From: Holothuria scabra
Taxonomy: Eukaryota; Echinodermata; Holothuroidea; Aspidochirotida; Holothuriidae
Reading direction: 5' to 3'
Length of the DNA: 64,000 nt
Assembly: GCA_037179385.1 (NCBI GenBank)
Contig: CM074180.1
Span: forward strand, 29,059,455 to 29,123,454
Position numbers and translations under genes: made by a program. Positions 34,639 to 48,553 of this stretch are shown here, one piece after another. The first letter of the stretch is position 1, and every line of letters starts with the position of its first letter. The notes beneath the pieces were generated by a model. The model searched no databases. It worked only from the letters and a program-made list of their open reading frames with translations, and was not told the origin of the DNA.

Positions 34639-34686
34639 TACATCATTAATTTGTGTTAAGGGTCCTTAACACAAATTAATGATGTA
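34639..34686. repeat. 48-bp palindrome with perfect 23-bp arms
   Basis: The left arm 34639-34661 starts 'tacatcattaatttgtgtta' and its exact reverse complement follows at 34664-34686 after a two-base spacer (GT). It would extrude as a cruciform or a stable hairpin. No transposon boundary was seen around it. Confidence 0.92.
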
Positions 34687-35907
34687 GTATTGTTTAAGCA
34701 GGTATAAAATCAAATTATGATTAGTAAAGAAGGCCTAATTTTTATTTGAAATAGTCCTTGTATTCACACTATGGTATGGTAGTAAAAGTGACAGCATAGA
34801 GCATTTTTCTTGGTCATGTTACATTGCTTTCTACTGTAGCTGTCTATGCACAGTAAACACTGAGGTTCATTCACACAATTGACAAAATCAGGTTGATAAG
34901 AGTTAATTTTACTGTGGCAATTTGAGTGATGCATGAATGTCATGTATATAGACATTTTCAAAAACGTTTGTTTTGGCTGCAATATATGCAAACAGAGATT
35001 TGCAACATGTGAAGTTAACAATTAATGGGGACTGTAATTTCTCTAGTTTTGAAAGAGCCTGAGCATTTAAATGCTCCCTTAATTTGGCACTGAAATTAGT
35101 TTAAGCTCTATATTGACTTAAAAACTGAAGATGTATCTAAAATGTTCAACCATATTTTCATGCAGTAATTATTTCAGCACAGAATTTTGAGGAGACCTAT
35201 GGGAGATGAAGTAATTCAATCAAATTGGAAACTTTTTTGGGCCCTGTCTGGCCCCATACAGGATAGACCAATTTTTATCTGTTACAATCTGCACCCCTTA
35301 AGGAAGAAGTTTAATTTATTCCAATAGCTACTCCTTTGCCTAAGCTACCCAAACAAAGTACCCATATACTGTTACATAGTTCATTTTCTTTTCATTGTGA
35401 CCATTTGGTTCATGCAGCATTTATTTTGCATATGAAGTACTTAAAAACCATTTGACTCATTGTGTAGTTATTTATTCATTATTTTAAGAACTTGTCCTCT
35501 ACAAAGGAATTAAAAATTTAAAATCATCATTAATGTCCAGACCTTTTACAGATAATACTTGTGACAGTATTTGTGCCAAAAGACCACAACAGTTGCATTA
35601 CAGATACCGCACAGTACTTGGACAATTTTACAGTATGCATACAGTATTGACAGTAAGACTTTTCATTGAATATGTTAGTACTGTACATGAGATTTAACCA
35701 CACACCAACAGGGATTCCACCAGAAACACACAAAAAAAGGTGATTGATTATTGCTGAACCTTAAGTCCAAATTGATTGGGTCATACTGTAGGTTAAAGTT
35801 GTAGTACTAGTGGGTTCAGGGAGACAAAGCTTGCTGAAAAGCCCCTGTAATGTGCAATTTGAACCTGGGTTTTAAAAGCCATACATTTGTGATGGTTACA
35901 GCACTGT

Positions 35908-36533
35908 AGGTTAGATAGAGTTTTTTGGCACAGTTTCTAACCTATTGGTTTAAATGCCGAGCAGGGCACATCCTTTTTTCCAGTTGCGGCTCATTTGCTT
36001 GTTTTCCTTACTCCATTGATTATGTTGAGCACCAAGAACAATGGCAGGTTTCCTTTTAAAGTCTTCAGTATGACCCAGCCAGGATTCCTGGCCTCATGAC
36101 TGCAGTCTGATGCTCTAACCCAGTGCTTCTCAACTGGGGTCCAAGTGCACCCCCAGGGGTGAATTCGAAAGGCTTGGGGGTGAAATTTGGAAAATGGGGG
36201 AATTGGGGATGCATTAAAGTTACACAAAGGGGGAAATTTTGTGAATAGGGGAAAATTTGCATGAATTGAGTTGGATCTTGAAATCTCTATAGCGCTTATG
36301 TGTAAATCTGTGGCCTGTGTTCTTCAAATGTTAGTTAGAAACAAAACCTAACTAGCATGTTCTAGTTTTTAGTTTTTAGTAATTTGATGTTTTATACATA
36401 GTACAAAGGGTGAATGGTGGAAATTTTTTTCCCCAAGTGGAAAAGTGGATCATAAAGGTTGAAAAGGAGGCCCTATTGAGAAGCACTGCTCTAACCACTT
36501 GAGCATGCAGTCAGTCCCTATAGTGATGAAACA
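35908..36533 (-). mobile_element. tRNA-derived SINE interrupted by a hAT element
   Basis: The minus strand carries the same SINE as 26518-26755: head 'tgctcaagtggttagagcat' once the insertion is removed, body 'aatggagtaaggaaaacaag' and tail 'aaccaataggttagaaactg'. The head is split at 36121-36488 within the CTCTAACC target duplication, so the SINE is older than the hAT element. Confidence 0.82.
36121..36488. mobile_element. 368-bp hAT MITE with perfect 8-bp TSD
   Basis: Begins CAGTGCTTCTCAACTGG and ends TTGAGAAGCACTG, 13-bp inverted termini of the CAGTG..TCTCAA hAT type. CTCTAACC occurs on both sides (36113-36120 and 36489-36496), a perfect 8-bp duplication. The interior is purine-rich with 'aaatttggaaaatgggg' words and no ORF. 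Its perfect duplication suggests recent movement. Confidence 0.92.
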
Positions 36534-39500
36534 GTGAATGGTCCAGTACTTTCATCAATTAATGAAGTTCATGAACTGTGACAGTTCATTTTGTTTTCCG
36601 TTGTTTTCTTTTGGTCTCAGTACCACTCTATTCACCTAAAAAACTGTACAGTGCTTTCCTGTCTGCAGTCAATGCACCATCACTGTCTGATTCAAAAATA
36701 CAGTTTTCAAAATAATGAATACAGTACTTCAAAATCAATAAAAAATTAACATCTAATTTAAATGTCAAGCACAAGTTTTGAAGTATGAAAATAATTTATG
36801 AAACTACAGGAAGTTGTCAAGTGAAGGTGTACTGCAGCAGGTGACAACATGAATATTTGAAGACTTTTCATAAGTCATATCATGTGGGAAATATTTCCTT
36901 CCATGTCAAACATAAAAGTCATTAATGGCAATGTCTTGGCAATCAAAACATTAATGAGCTTGGCTGTGAAAGGAAGTTAGCTATAAAAGGGGGCACAGTA
37001 TTTTGTTTCAACTTGTAATTATATGTTTTGATCTCAAGTTCTCATTTAACAGTTTGTAACACTCAACCACTGTCTTTCAGATGGTTGACTAAAACTTAAA
37101 CAATATTTCAGCAAAGTGAATCTAAGGTTCTTGAAAAAGGTTATAAAGTTAGGTCACAGTAGTTTTTGAAGTACCTTCTGTACACCATGCTTCTCAATCT
37201 TCTTATGAAATTTATCTTTCAGACTATGTATACATGTACAGTGCACTGTCCTGAACTGTAGTTCATGATCTCTTTTAGTCACATTAAGGACTTCACATTA
37301 AAAATCAACAACTGGAAAAAAAAAAAAGAAAAATCAAAATACCTTTTTAGTACTATTCCCTCAGTGTTTCCCCTGGTACTCTTCTTGTGAGGTTGCCACC
37401 TCACAGATTTTGACCACCACCTCACCCAACATTAAATTCTAATTGCCACCTGCTCTGTACTATTTAAGAGGTGTAGGTTTCCCACCATGTCAAACCTGGT
37501 ACGTATTATGTTACCCTGTGGGCTTGAACCACGTCACAAAAAAGCCTAAGGATAAGGTTCCCTCATCTAAATATGGATCCCTTATTTTGTAAAGCGTACA
37601 ATTCATTTGTAAGACTGTTTTTCAAACTATTTGTACAAATTATGGATTAAAAGAATGATAATTTATACAGATGTTTACATGGTGTTTACACTTCTAAGGA
37701 TGTATTCAGACAACATATCTTCAAACCAAAACATCCTTGTATGTAGCAAACCATAGGCTTACTGTACTTGCTATACTGATGTCTCTTTAGTAGAGACTTA
37801 AAATTTCCAGTACTTCAAAACCTGTGGAAAATCTGAGAGATTTAGAAATAAGCTAGTTCTGTAATTTCTTGGCGTAGGGAATGTTGTGGATCACGGCATG
37901 GGATGCATAAGCTAGACTTAGCACCTGTACAGAATTCCCTTGGTTTCAATGCAGTAGGCCTACATGTATATCAGTAAGGATTCATTTGAATAGCTGATGC
38001 GAACTAAATTAGGGACTCAGCCAGTCAGCCCTACTTTACAGCAGATTAAAATGCAAATTTTTACATCATAGAGACAATTTGGACAAAGTCCGTGCTGCTC
38101 ATGACCTCACTTATTATTCTTCCTTATGTTATGGTTGCATTTAAGGAAAATGGTATCACCAAATTGTCATGTAAATTCAAATTTTAGAACATTATTGTGT
38201 ATCATGTGCAGGATTTTGTTTTGTTTGTCGTGATGATATTGAGGATGTGTAGATGTGCATACGTACAGTACCACCAAACAAATTACGGATGTAACAAAAC
38301 TCAAATTGGACTGTCCCATTGGCATTGGGCATTTACTTTGGAACACCACCTGGCAATGTCTCAGTGCCCTCTGTTGTCATGCTACCAACACGCCCTTGTT
38401 TCACAGCTACAGTTACTTTATGTTTTTGAATTGCTTTGCATTTTCTAGTATTTTTTTCCTATACTTAATGTTACTAAATGTTATTAACTCATTTTATGTG
38501 CATTAGCTAATGTAGCAGCATAGACTACTAAAATATAATAATATTATAAAATAGTAATATTAAAGGCGCTTTAAAATGTACATCAAGTGGAATGCTAATA
38601 CAGTAATTTCTCCTGAAGGTATCATCTACCCCCATCAACTGTATTTTACAAAACAGTGTGAAGGGAACAGCAAACTGTTGACTAATTAAACTTGTAGGTT
38701 TTTTAGTGCTGGTCCTTTTTCACCAATACACTACAAGCAGGCATTTTGGATAGTGTTTTCACAGGTTACCCAGGTACCCGTCCTCCTTCGTATTAATTGG
38801 TTCCAAATCTGCTCTTCCCTCACCTAAAAATAACATATTGCATGCAAAAAGAATCACCCCATTTACGCCGTTGCCCACAGTAGTGGGCTAAAATATTTGG
38901 CCAATTTGGTAAACATTCTCCAAGACTGAAAGAGAGCCCCTAGAAATTACGTATAAGTTTGAAAGTTGTTTGTACTTTGTTTCCCAGAGATGAAATTTTC
39001 ATTGGCATGCGGCGCGATCATGCTATCGTCAGGTAGTGATCCTTCTCACATATCACACATACTGTACAGTACATCACTTATTTATCTTCCACCTATCTCC
39101 CAAGCTATCTGCCTGACACTGACAGTCATTGAAAATCTCACTGTACTGTTTTACACAGAATCTAGCAGACATATCACTCCGCCCAGCTTGCAAAGCCTTG
39201 CATGCATATACAGTACGGTCTTATAAATATGGTATGCCACCTCGAGTATGGTCCTCGAATATTTCATAATGGTTAAACAATAAACATGTCACTTTTACGC
39301 AAATTAACACTTTTTCGTTTAATATCTGTAATGTACTACTGTAAGATATCACTGTAATGACAACGTAAATATTCACGAAAAGGTTTTGGAAACAGGCCAT
39401 TACATATTACATTAGTTTGCCCCAAAATGGTGCTCACCTACACTGCAGCCTGTACATTAGCCTGAGCAAGTCTCACAAGCATGACGTCATCTCTTAACAT

Positions 39501-41370
39501 TTGGTATTTTTGGATGTGCAAGAGAATACCCTAATACAGGGCTCTGATTGGTCGATATTTTTAAATCGGTGTTTTAAAAGGAGAAGCTTCAAGTTCCTCA
39601 GCATGCTTGCTTTTCAAGAAGGGAAAGAGCCAAAAATTCAATATCAAATTGACATATGCCTTGGGATGGGGATGTACAAATTTTCTTCTTTGAATGTTTT
39701 CTGTTGTAAGTTTCTTTTACTAGCCACTTTTCAATTTAAAACAAAATAAGGTGAAAAAACCTTGTGACAAATCAATTATTTTTGAACTTGTGAATGTAAT
39801 CGCTACCTCTCCAGTACAGCTATAAATACTACCATGAATGCCTTATGGAGTATGCCTAACAAAATGTTGCTATCTTTTAGTCACCATAACACCGGGTACC
39901 CGAAGGGTATGGCTATCGGGTACCCTGTTCCTAATTTTTGGTACCCGTGCAAACACTTATTTTGGTACAGGGACTTTGACAGATCTATGTACTTCACTAT
40001 TTGTTTCTAAAGTATGAGCTCAATTATTGATGTGACAAATTCAGAGATGTCAACTTTGTCAAACCCTTTACAATATAGAGAGCCGTTAACATTTAAAACA
40101 TAAATTACATAAAGCTCCATTTCTTTTATAACACTTTCTAACTGTTAGGATATACTTCAGACTGAAATTTCCAGGTGTTGTGCTCATAGTGTTACAGTAA
40201 AACACAGCATCAATATAATATTACACAATTTGTTGAAAATTAAACATTTACACGACTGTCATATTTTACTCCTTGAAACATTGGTGTCTGTCAATTGATG
40301 TGCTTTTCAGATTTGAGTTGGCTGCTATTATGTTTAAACATTCAAATGCGAGCTGTTCTGAACAATAGGGTTCTACTACAGTGCAGTAGTTAGATTAGCT
40401 TTGTTCAAAATGAGATGTGTTGAAGAAAGCAAGTTTGATATTTTTTGACCTGGAGGCATCTTAAAGGCATCCGGTTGCTTTTCATTAAGATCTTGTAAGA
40501 AGGACAAAAATATTGCAGATCATTTCCTCGATCCACACTCCATGCAAAATCTCTTTTCCTAGCTCAAGATATCTCAATTTAAAATTTGGTTGTTTTTTTT
40601 AAAAATACCTCCACTTTTTAACAAAGCCACAAAAAGTATGTAATGTGGGCTGTGGGCAAGTTGTATCAGATTCCTTTTGTTTTTCTTTATAACTTAATGT
40701 CCTGATTGTTCTTGAAATTTGGTGCTGTTGGAATGTTTTCAAGTAACTTTTCATAAAGATCTAGGCTCTAGCATAACACTGTACCATATGTGGGATATAG
40801 AAACAATGTTTCTTAGTATTCCATGCAACAGCATTGAAATTATAAATAAATTGAATGCAGTGTTAAGTTAATGTGCTGGGAGGATGTCACAGATTTCCCA
40901 AAATGTACTAAATCTAGTAAATCCCAAGTAAAATGCATTTCTTTGAATCAGTATCTTTTGAACACAAAATTTTTTTATATTGAGATGGAGTTTTCACCTC
41001 CTAAAAGAGGAAATTTTCCTGCATATTTTGAAGGCAATGAATTTTATCTCCAGAAAAAAAACCATTAATGGTGACACAGTGAAGTTTCTGTTCGTATTAG
41101 TGAAAGAGGAATACAGTAAATACACACAGAAACCTCTTCAGGATGCAGTACTGTACTCGAGAGCTAATGCACTCTACAATTAGAGTACAAAAAAGGCCTT
41201 TGTAGTTGATGTAATCAGTATGGTTCATTTCCAACAATAATTTAGTTGCAAGACCTAAGGTCAGTCAAAGTTAGGTGCCCAAAACGTCTTTTGCGCCTGG
41301 ATGCAACCCACCGTCATGCAATTGACCCAACCAACATGATACAAACTTTGATTTCTGTACATTTGGGGTA
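36534..41370. other. gene-free, AT-rich, repeat-poor stretch
   Basis: No exon or complete element recognised. There are several TACAGTA/TACTGTA words (for example near 36720, 38264, 39061-39070 and 39210), 'gggtacccg' words at about 38765 and 39890-39945, and unremarkable short open frames. Within the presumed PLC-beta intron. Confidence 0.45.
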
Positions 41371-42046
41371 TGAATGAATGAATGAATGAAACAATTTATT
41401 TCCAGCAAAGTATCCAACATAAACAGTACAAATCATTCAGGTAAAGTAAACGTCAGAAAAGGAGAAAACAGAAGTTTCATACTGTACTTATTAATTGTTT
41501 CCCTTTTAACACAAAAAAGGAAAAAAAAAAGGGGTGAAATAGTAATAACACTTACATTACATGAGGAGGCAATTACATGATAATAGCTTTAATCAAAAAG
41601 ATACCCCAGAATAGGCATTATGCATCGAACTAAAATTATACTAACATTTCCTGATAAATAAACAGTATTTTAAAAACAATAAGTTTTGCTTGTACATATA
41701 TTTAAAGCTATTCAAAGTCTTACAATTTTTTTAGTCTGTCATCAAATGAGTTCCAAAGTTTGATTCCTGCAGTTGATATGTATGTTGCTTTTTTCTTGTT
41801 CTTACAGTTTTGTTTGTAGTTATTTTTCCGTTTGGTGTCATATCTGTCATTAACTGATAGTACGAAGTTATTTTGAAGGTTTTCTGGTAATAAAGTATGA
41901 TATGCTTTGAACATAAAAATACCTGTCCTAAAATTTATCTGTTGTTGAAGGTTTACACAATTTTTGTAATTTTGATGCATACCACAGTATGCAGTACATA
42001 TTAGGTTGCTTAGATGCAACATTTGGATTTTGGAAACCTTTGACAT
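41371..42046 (-). mobile_element. non-LTR retrotransposon (CR1/Jockey-like LINE) 3' end
   Basis: On the minus strand 42046-41720 encodes 108 aa with FMFKAYHTLLPENLQ, a basic RYDTKRKNNY segment and GIKLWNSFDDRLKKL, which is the usual extreme C-terminus of non-LTR reverse transcriptase polyproteins after the RT domain. The stop is followed by ~330 bp of 3'UTR ending in (ATTC)n (41371-41390 read on the minus strand), a common LINE tail. The RT and endonuclease domains are absent, so this is a 5'-truncated insertion. Confidence 0.8.
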
Positions 42047-45000
42047 GCCCCTGCATCACAACTCATATGAAAGTGAGTGAAATGACACATATTTGAATTT
42101 GACTCACCCTTGCCTGAGGGCCAGAGGTTGTGTCGTACAACTGTACATGCATAAATCTGAGACAGTTTTGTGCAGTACAGTAGTTGTACTGTATGTATAA
42201 TGTAAGTTGGCTTATCTGCTTGGGTGTACAGTAGCCTTATATGGTGTTAACTATTATTGGCAAACAATTTTTATATGCAGTACAAAAAGGAAGTTTTGTG
42301 AAAGTTCGCTGACATTGGTAAATTATGAGCACTACAGATGACACAGGCACGTACAGGACTTATTAACACATTTAAACACCAGATACACCAACAGTTAACA
42401 GTCTTGAAAGTGCATTGTTAAAAACAGTGTATGTTTCATCAAGGTCCGTATTCATAGCTCACATATATAGCAAACAAAGAATGCAAGTTTGATCAGTTTT
42501 CTGTTTGCCATGCAGAATGGTAGTGCACAGTATGGCTTTTAGATATTGCTACAGTACAACCAGCTCACCTTTACAGTAACTTTGGAAAATTCACAAAAAT
42601 GCATACCAGCATAAACCAAATTATCTGCCTTTGATACACTCCATGCTGAACAGACTGTACAGTATGTACAGTGATTTGTGATACAGATCTACAATGAGTG
42701 ATTGCATGTTGTACTTGTTTGCAGTTTTCACAATACTGATTGAGTCCTGTTAAACTTGCACTACTGTATTTAACATCCTATACTATTGTATTTATTTGTT
42801 AAACATTTGAAAAACTGGCAGACTTTAAATTACTCTTACTTAAAAGAAAAGAATTATCATTGTTTTCATTTTTTGTCAGATTTTGTTTCTTTCACAGTTT
42901 TCCTATCAATTGACAGCTATGTTTACTCCTATTACAGTAGCTAATGTGGGTTTCCTCTTTTTGACTGCAACATTTTGTTGTTTCTTTTAAAATGGCCATC
43001 AGAGGTTCGTTTTTACAATTTTTCACAACTTTAGTTCTGCACCACATTTGAACATTGACTAATTGAGTCAAACAAAAAGTGGTATGTAATCATGGCCTTA
43101 CTCTGTGATTGGTTACATTGTAGTGGAGGCTACCAATCGAGTCTTGCATCTGTGTAGAAATCTGTTACCCGAAAAATATTTACACATTTTCATTCAACTG
43201 TAATTAATTCAAAATTACAGTTTCTTCAACCTGAAAAACCTCTTCAGTGTTGCTTTATTCTGGTAAGCAATAGGTTAAGAAAGGAAAACCAGGTGCTGCA
43301 ACAAAAGCTTAATTAAAATTCTATGTCAAACTCTACTTGCCCCTTTAAAAATATCCTTCATAAGGGTCTCTGAAAAAAAAGCTTTTAGTGTGAACTGTCC
43401 ATGGACAGTCCTATGAGAATTTTGGTCTCCGAAATTTAAGTGACAACATTAGTGTTTACTTTAGGTTGAGTCATTTATCTAACTGGTGGTTAAGGCCAAG
43501 TCACTATTGCCTTTGCCCACCTGCCCACACTGTCCAATTAGATAAATGCCTCTCCCCCTCAATTTTTCTCAGTTGATGTATGCGCAGTTTACACTTTCAG
43601 TACATTGAATGGTACCCTATTTCATTTAAATGTTCTTATTGTGCAGGGTGAATCCAGTAGATGGAATTGAAATGATGTACATATGCTATGCCTAGACTGG
43701 CTAAGGTCAGAATTTGGGTAGAGCATATATACAGTACAGTATGTGCCAAAACTGAACAGACTTTGTGTTGCCATTTGCTTTGCTAAATAAGACAAACCTG
43801 TATGTTTGATCTTTGTAAAGATTTTGCAGTTTGTGCTAGTTTAAACATTTTGTTATTTAAGCAATGTAATGAATGTATCCATGAACTGTAAGCATGTTTT
43901 ATTAAACTGTGCTGTATTCATGGAGGTGCAAAGAGGAAGGAAAATGGGGAGCTTTCTTCACCTAGGAACATCAAAAGCTTGAAGAAAAAATAACATCAAC
44001 TTTTTCATATTTCTTGAAAATTTGTACCATTTCAAAATCACTCAGACAACTCTGTTTAAATCAGACTGACTAGACTCTGACTGCTAGACTTACTTGGCAA
44101 GATGCATCTCAAACACTTGAAATGTTCAATTCCTGAATCCTGGCAAAGGCCATATTGGGGCACTGGTGATTTTGCATGGGTATTATCCATACTGAGCAGT
44201 TCAGGATTTTGTTGGTATAAAATTACATTATTCTTTAAGTCTGCATCATTTTGAGCCACTTGGCATGTTAAAGGCATTTTATGTACTCTACCCATACAGT
44301 ATAGTTAGTACTGTAGCTGTTCAAATGTAATTTATAAACTTAAATCATTCGTATTTGTTGGAAGTACTTTACCGGCAGTACCATTTAATGTGCAGTACCA
44401 AGAGAGATCTCACAGTACTGTAACTGACCCAACAAACCTTTTTATCCCAGCCACTTTGTGAATACTGTTAATGCATATTCTGTACGTATATGAAAAGGAT
44501 CGTTTCAATTTTTCCCTTCAAATCGCTGCTAGTGCTATTGCTTAACTAGCTAATGTAGTGTACAAACAGTGCTGTAAACAGTCTGCAGAAAAACCTTTTA
44601 ACAAACAACTTGATACATCATTACCAGCAACTCTATCCTCAACATGCTCTAGCAAAAAATTAAGCCGAAGACTCAGCCCGCAGACTGTCATTGTTTGCAG
44701 TTAGACTGTTTTGACAGTGCAGGGGACTAATAAAAGCTGAATGGTACAGCATTGTATAGCTTAGAAATGGTCCCTGACTTGTTGCTATGCAGAATAGCAA
44801 TCATGCAATTATGCATTGTGGGATAATGGGGTTTTACAACTGTGAATATTGTTGTCACTTTAAATGTAGTTAAAAATTGGTCAGTTTCTCACCCATATTC
44901 TACTTAACTATTTGCATTTTAATAGTTGATTGGTGATATGTACTTCCTTTATTTGGTTTTTGTTTTGAAATTATTTTGAAGGGTAAATGGTGTTATCTTC

Positions 45001-48000
45001 TTTATAATACCAATCTACTGTTTTGCACATGTATAGCACTTCTACAAGGTACAGTGAATACTGTCGGATATTGTGTACTTTGTAACATGTTTTTTTTTAT
45101 ACAGTAAATGGCTGATTACTTTATTGCAAAAACACAAAAAACTCATCATGACTGCTAAATTGTTTGAAAGATTTATAAAAGGGTCTGTGGGTGATGCACT
45201 CATGTTACTGTTAGTGAAATTGATGTACATTAAATGTGCTGTACAACAAACCATTGTCCCACCTTTCCTCCTCTTTTAAAGAGAGATGGGAAAAAAAATA
45301 ATCTGTACAAGATTTTTTTTTTAAATATCATGTGCAAGAATTGTGCTCTTAAATAAACGATCAAGTTTTATAGACATATGGAGAGCTAGAGAAGAGCACA
45401 CCTTTGTAACTGTTGTGTACCTTAAGATTGTACCGATAATGGGTCGTACAGTATTCATTGTGATTATGATTCAGTATTATGTGATCATTGCAAAAGGTTA
45501 GACACAGTGTATCAATATGTCTGTATTGCAGACTTTTAAAATTATCAACTGTATATCATGTTTAAAACATCATGAAAGTACAGTAGCATGGTTTTTATGT
45601 GTTTTATGTTGTTTGAATTTTAAAAGGCTGTAGCAATTTTGCATCACTTTAGCTGGAATATTTTAATAAAAGCATTTAATGTTATATGCTGTAAATTATG
45701 GGAAGCTGATTGCTGATTGTGATGTGTTTTAAATACAAAGTTTTCTGTCATCATAAATTCATAATGAATTTTCAATGGCAAATTTGAATTGTTGCCTCAT
45801 GAACTTGTTTAGGGCAGTGCCAGAACTAGATATCAAATTCTGTAAACAGGTAGTTTGCAGAATATTTGTGAACAGTCAACGGTAATGTTAACTTAGGTAA
45901 AGGTGCATTGCTTGTTCCAATCAATGCAGCATCATACAGTTTTGTTCGCAATCCATGCTGTCTCCCTCAATCTTGTGTAAACCATATACAGTATGGTATT
46001 GTAAGTGGCTATGTGGATAACAGTTGATTGACATTTGTCTACAAGTATGACTGCTAGCCAGCGTAGTTCACCATGGCAAGTGAAAGTATGGCAGAGTAAG
46101 TTGTATGCTAACCAAGCACAAAGTGGCAACACAGTCCATACAAATTTTGTGTGCATTATTTAGTGAATCAATAGAAGTTTCCCTTGTTTAGGGCAGCAGT
46201 TATATCTTTGACTTTGACACAGCTTCCTTAGTACCACCTTTGCGATCAGTAACCTTTGTTTTGAACAGTTTGTTTCTAGTGTAAAATGTTCGTATGATTG
46301 GTTAAGGTGATTTTGAGATGTCAATTTGTGGATTGAAAGGCTCTGTTGAGAGTATTTGCATGACCAAATTTTGTTCTGGTTCCTCAAAATGCTAATGGCT
46401 AGTGATCACTGTGTGCACTATTCCATCTAGTCACTCATTCAATCACAACACTATGAAGTCGTTACTGTACTTTTTTTACAGAATTGTTTGTTTTCCCCTA
46501 ATTTTTTTCCATATGTAGAAGAGTGTACTGTACCTGTGAATTACTTGTACCTGTGTCATATACAGTGTTCCTAGCTACATCACTATTTAGCCAGGACTGT
46601 ATAATCTGAAGTGAATCATTCACACCATGTTTGGTAGCTCTGTGTTTGGAGAGGTTGTTTAGGTGTTTCATTTTAGTACTTAGTTTGATAAATTGTTAAT
46701 TGATTGAAAGCTACTGTAAATAGACATACTGCAGTACACAAGAATTAAACAAGCATTCCCATTGTACTGGAGTACCAGTTGTAGCAAAACACAGTGATAA
46801 GACTTATCTTTTAAAGAAGACCATTAAAGTGTAATGACAAGTACTTCCTATTGTTCTATAAAAGGAAAATTATTTTCCTTTCTAAGAAGAAAATTTTAAC
46901 AAGTGGGAAAATATGATAACAACCAAAGTGACATATCCTAGGTAATGGTTTTTCTTGATCCTTTTTTTTTTGTATTAAAATTTGCATGGTTAATGGAGAA
47001 TATTTTCAAGGCCTGGGAAAAATCATGAAATGAAAGAATTATTCGAAATCCTTTGAAAGGCCTGGAAATTGTCACAAAGTGATATAATTCCATTCGCACA
47101 TGAAATGCTGTATCAAAATATAAGTAGGCCTACCTACGTACATTTACTTGTAATTACTGTCAAAAATTATTATTATTTTTTCAAAGTTTATTCTTGTAGT
47201 TTGAAATTGTAAGTACATGCAGTAAAACATGATGGGGTCATGGAAATTCCTTTTTGTGATCCTAGGGTAGTATTGGAAAGGTCATGTAAATTGATTCCCT
47301 AGAAAGTGCAGGAAGTTCAGGGACCTTGGCTGTACACCATTGTGATATTATGCTCGTATCAAGAGTGACATTTGTGTCATATGTTTGACAAATTGTGTTT
47401 GCAAGGTGGGATTCCCTTAAATTCCCCATATAAGCCTCTTAGTTCTAAATTAAGCTCAAAACAACCTCCAGCTGATTCTCCTAATCAATATAGTTTTTCC
47501 AAAGCTGCCTTTGGGAGACCTGTACCAAAAGCCCACAAAAATATTTCTAAGAAAATAGCAAGACAGGGTGTCGATACTGGAAATCTGTAAGAACTGATTG
47601 CTTGAACTTTGTTCAGTCTCACCGTGCAAAGACATTTTAAAATAAAGGAGCAGTCACCTGACCTTAGTTGGGATTCAGTTTCAAGCTACAGCAGTGGTAC
47701 TTTCATTAGATGACAAATTTCCTATTTCACATGCAGTGTTGTTTCATGTTTCATGACATAAACATCTGGAAGGCAGTATTTGGTGGGATTATTATGCTAC
47801 ATCAGAATTCAAAGTAACAAGTAATACCTATGTGTACATTTATTTCCACATGATAAAAGAAGTAGGTATTGTGCTCATGATATGGGGTAGTGAAGTATCA
47901 GTAAACTAATTCAAATGTCCCTTCTTGCCAAGTCCTAACAAGTTAGTCATGGCAATTATTTGGACTAAATTTTAAGAGGTGAAGTTTTTGATTCACATGC

Positions 48001-48553
48001 ACCACCTCCCAAGTTACCTGCATTTGACAGGTTTGGCCAGCATTTGAACGTCTGACAGGCCATACTGTACTGTACTTTTGAGAAACCTTTCAAATAGCTG
48101 CCTTCTGAGATCTATAGTCACAAAACAAAACATTACTTCTGAAGTTTTCATTCCAACCAAACCACAAATTGAGTGAGTATCAGTGCAAATATTTTTGGTT
48201 CCAACTTAAAGAATTTCATTTTGGCTCATTTGCCAAAATGTGTGTACATAGACATCTTTGAAATTCAATTTTTTTCAAAAAAGGGAAGGGGACGCCCTTC
48301 ATATGCCAGCTATCCACCAATGGACAACAATGTTAGAATTGAAGACTTGTACCTGCTTGTCATCATTTACAATCTTGATCTTGAACAATTGCAGGTTAAC
48401 ATGGGGCCCCTGGGTTCTCACTAAACCTACCTGAGGTCAAGCTGTATTTTGCTTGTTTATCTGTGTGTATGCAGTATGCACACTATATTACTGCGTGGAG
48501 CCAAATTTTGATTTATCAATAGCCTTTCAAAGGAAAGTACAATCTACTTCACT
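42047..48553. other. gene-free stretch with one weak candidate terminal exon
   Basis: No named gene. Frequent TACAGTA/TACTGTA words. On the plus strand 47404-47590 a frame follows 'ttgtgtttgcaag' and encodes a Ser/Pro/Lys-rich peptide containing GRPVPKAHKNISKKIARQG before a TAA, with AATAAA about 50 bases further (47641). It may be a terminal exon, but I cannot name a product. Nothing else is supported. Confidence 0.35.

Larger units (their letters stand above)
31844..35907. other. start of the putative PLC-beta intron 1
   Basis: After the GTATGT donor there is no recognisable exon here. Contents are a chain of 'ggccaggctacaccagctc'-like words at about 32320-32600 (locally reiterated), a SINE fragment, an (ATTAC)n run, a dispersed repeat at 34020-34400 and a near-perfect palindrome at 34639-34686. 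TACAGTA/TACTGTA words become frequent from about 33300. Confidence 0.45.

Noticed and set aside
48173..48424. 83-aa ORF with GRGRPSYASYPPMDNN and a possible donor
   Set aside because: Donor (GTTAAC) is weak, no acceptor fits and no family is recognised; length is within chance.
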